In this document: piece after piece, positions 62,466-64,000 of the stretch
How the letters are laid out: each line of letters starts with the position of its first letter
How positions within the stretch are numbered: the first letter of the stretch is position 1
From: Colletes latitarsis
Taxonomy: Eukaryota > Arthropoda > Insecta > Hymenoptera > Colletidae
DNA: 64,000 bases
NCBI RefSeq assembly: GCF_051014445.1
Contig: NC_135134.1
Coordinates: 11,127,672-11,191,671, forward strand
Reading direction: 5' to 3'
Notes under the pieces: model-generated
Seen by the model: the letters and a program-made list of their open reading frames with translations, nothing else
Told to the model about the DNA's origin: nothing
Database searches by the model: none
Position numbers and translations under genes: made by a program

Positions 62466-64000
62466 CTAACCTAGACCTAACATGCGTTGTCCTCTAAAAT
62501 ATTGAGCGAGACCAGCATTAGTCGACAGTTTCAGTGTGGTACCACATTACTACGTGATCCAAACCAGAAAAAGCCCAGGATCTGGCCATCAAGTATGAGA
62601 AATATGCGAATGTATGAGCCTGATGAGAGCAAATCCCAGACCTAACCCAGACCTAACATGCGTTATCCTCAAAAATATTGATCGGAACCAGGTTTAATGG
62701 ACTGTTTCAGTGTGGTACCGCATTACTACGTGATCTAAACCATAAAAGGCCAAGAATCCGGCCATCAAGTATGAGATATATGCGAAAGTATGAGCCTGAT
62801 GAGTGCAAATCCCAGACCTAACCTAGACCTAACATGCGTTATCCTCCAAAATACTGACCGAGACCAGGATTAGTCGACTGTTTCAGTGTGGTACCACATT
62901 ACTACGTGATCCAAACCAGAAAAAGCCCAGGATCTGGCCATCAAGTATGAGAAATATGCGAATGTATGAGTCTGATGAGGGCAAATCCCAGGCCTAACCT
63001 AGACCTAATATGCGTTATCCTCTAAAACTTTGATCGAAACCAGGTTTAATGGACTGTTTCAGTGTGGTACCGCATTACTACGTGATCGAAACCAGAAAAA
63101 GACCAGAATCTGGCCATCAAGTATCAGAACTATGCGAAAGTATGAGCCTGGTGGGAGCAAATCCCAGCCCTAACCTAGACCTAACATGCGTTATCGTCTA
63201 AAATATTGATCGTGACCAGGTTTAGTCGACTGTTTCAGTGTGGTACCACATTACTATGTGATCCAAACCAGAAAAAACCCAGGATCTGGCCAACAAGGAT
63301 GTGAAGAATGCGAAAGTATGAGACTGAAGAGGGCAAATCCCAGACCTAACATAGACCTGACATTCGTTATCCTCCAAAATATTGATCGAGGCCAGGTTTA
63401 ATCGACTGTTTCAGTGTGGTACCACATTACCACTTGATCCAAACCAGAAAAAGCCCAGGATCTGTTCACCAGGTATGTGAAGAATGCGAACGTGTGAGCC
63501 TGATGAGGGCAAATCCAAGGCCGAACCAAGACCTAACATGCGTTATCCTCTAAAATATTGATCGAAACCAGGTTTAATGGACTGTTTCAGTGTGGTACCA
63601 CATTACTATGTGATCCAAACCAGAAAAAAACCAGGATCTGGCCAACAAGGATGTGAAGAATGCGAAAGTATGAGACTGAGGAAGGCAAATCCCAGACCTA
63701 ACCCAGACCTAACATGCGTTATCCTCTAAAATATTGATCGAGACCAGGTTTAATGGACAGTTTCAGTGTGGTACCACATTACTACGCGATCCAAGCCAAA
63801 ACAAGCCCAGAATCTGGCCAACAAGTATGAGAAATATGCGAATGTATGAGCCTGATGAGACCAAATCCCAGCCCTAACCTAGACCTAACATGCGTTATCC
63901 TCTAAAATATTGATCGTGACCAGGTTTAGTCGACTGTTTCAGTGTGGTACCACATTACTATGTGATCCAAACCAGAAAAAGCCCAGGATCTGGCCATCAA
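62466..64000 (+). repeat. Distal mosaic satellite with block D and block B variants
   Basis: About nine monomers. 62,950-63,240 carries AAAACTTTGATCG and TTATCGTCTAAAATATT in the block D order (compare 35,490-35,800 and 36,400-36,690). 63,420-63,540 carries CCACTTGATCC, GTTCACCAGGTATGTGAAG, GCGAACGTGTGAGCC and AAGGCCGAACCAAGACC, otherwise seen in block B near 22,240-22,340 and 23,990-24,110. The array continues beyond the window. Confidence 0.78.

Larger units (their letters stand above)
1..64000 (+). repeat. Continuous ~176-bp tandem satellite array, all head to tail
   Basis: Every stretch of the window is a variant of one monomer. The landmark ATGCGTTATCC recurs at steps of 176 bp or a multiple (for example 3971, 4147, 4499), always on the + strand. 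Lengths of 173, 177 and 178 bp occur, along with a few partial units. I saw no inverted monomers, no interspersed transposon and no unique sequence. Stop codons are frequent, and 176 is not a multiple of 3, so the reading frame shifts at every unit and nothing looks coding. Known biology: homogeneous arrays of 150-180 bp monomers are typical of eukaryotic centromeres. A centromeric role here is inferred from size and structure only. The family and the species are not recognised. Confidence 0.97.

Noticed and set aside
1..64000. CRISPR array
   Set aside because: Repeats are about 176 bp, directly adjoining, with no unique spacers.
1..64000. Telomere-like CCTAAC pieces in every unit (CCCTAACCTAGACC in some)
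   Set aside because: They are single short matches inside an 11-bp imperfect direct repeat, with no run of telomere units.
1..64000. CENP-B box
   Set aside because: I looked for the core pattern TTCGnnnnAnnCGGG on both strands in the consensus and common variants and found no match. A complete scan was not run.
1..64000. Known centromere satellites (primate alpha, Arabidopsis 178-bp, Brassica 176-bp)
   Set aside because: Similar unit length, but the sequence does not resemble these families as I remember them. Length alone is not evidence of relation.
1..64000. Transposon, LTR or other insertion within the array
   Set aside because: No stretch departs from the monomer. All length changes are explained by partial or extra units and small indels.

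Overview
The whole 64 kb is one head-to-tail satellite DNA array. A unit of about 176 bp repeats roughly 360 times on the + strand, with no interruption that I can see. I found no protein-coding gene, RNA gene, transposon, CRISPR array or unique single-copy sequence. Array length, homogeneity and unit size (close to one nucleosome plus linker) point to a eukaryotic genome, and most likely a centromeric or pericentromeric satellite block. I do not recognise the monomer, so I cannot name the species. It is not the primate alpha satellite or the Arabidopsis 178-bp repeat as I know them, and I see no match to the CENP-B box.

Monomer anatomy, numbered from the ATG of ATGCGTTATCC: AT-rich CTAAAATATT at about 12-22; an often palindromic AGTCGACT at about 40-47; a 12-bp perfect palindrome with a KpnI site, TGTGGTACCACA, at 54-65; an A-tract at about 86-91; a near-palindrome CCAG..CTGG at about 94-104; two GTATGAG copies 19 bp apart at about 112 and 131; and an imperfect 11-bp direct repeat around AGACCTAAC at the 3' end.

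Layout. Block A (1-18,045) is a very recent segmental duplication: 1-8,649 is repeated at 9,746-18,045, with a mosaic junction at 8,650-9,745. Block B (18,046 to about 24,450) is a mixed zone with 14- to 16-monomer duplications. Block C (about 24,450-33,610) has a 5-monomer (880 bp) tandem duplication and 18- to 24-monomer copies. Block D (33,611-46,262) is the clearest higher-order repeat, about 3.70 kb (21 monomers) in three full copies and one partial copy, the second enlarged by two monomers. Block E (about 45,500-49,375) is an 11-monomer (1,938 bp) tandem duplication. Block F (49,376-62,465) has a long unit of 5.45 kb (31 monomers), 4.93 kb (28 monomers) and a partial third copy. The end (62,466-64,000) is mosaic and carries variants otherwise typical of blocks D and B.

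Nothing here works together as genes do. What the sequence records is array turnover: unequal exchange, template switching and short conversion-like patches acting in whole-monomer steps. All offsets come from matching distinctive variants by eye, so block borders are accurate to about one monomer. No alignment was run.
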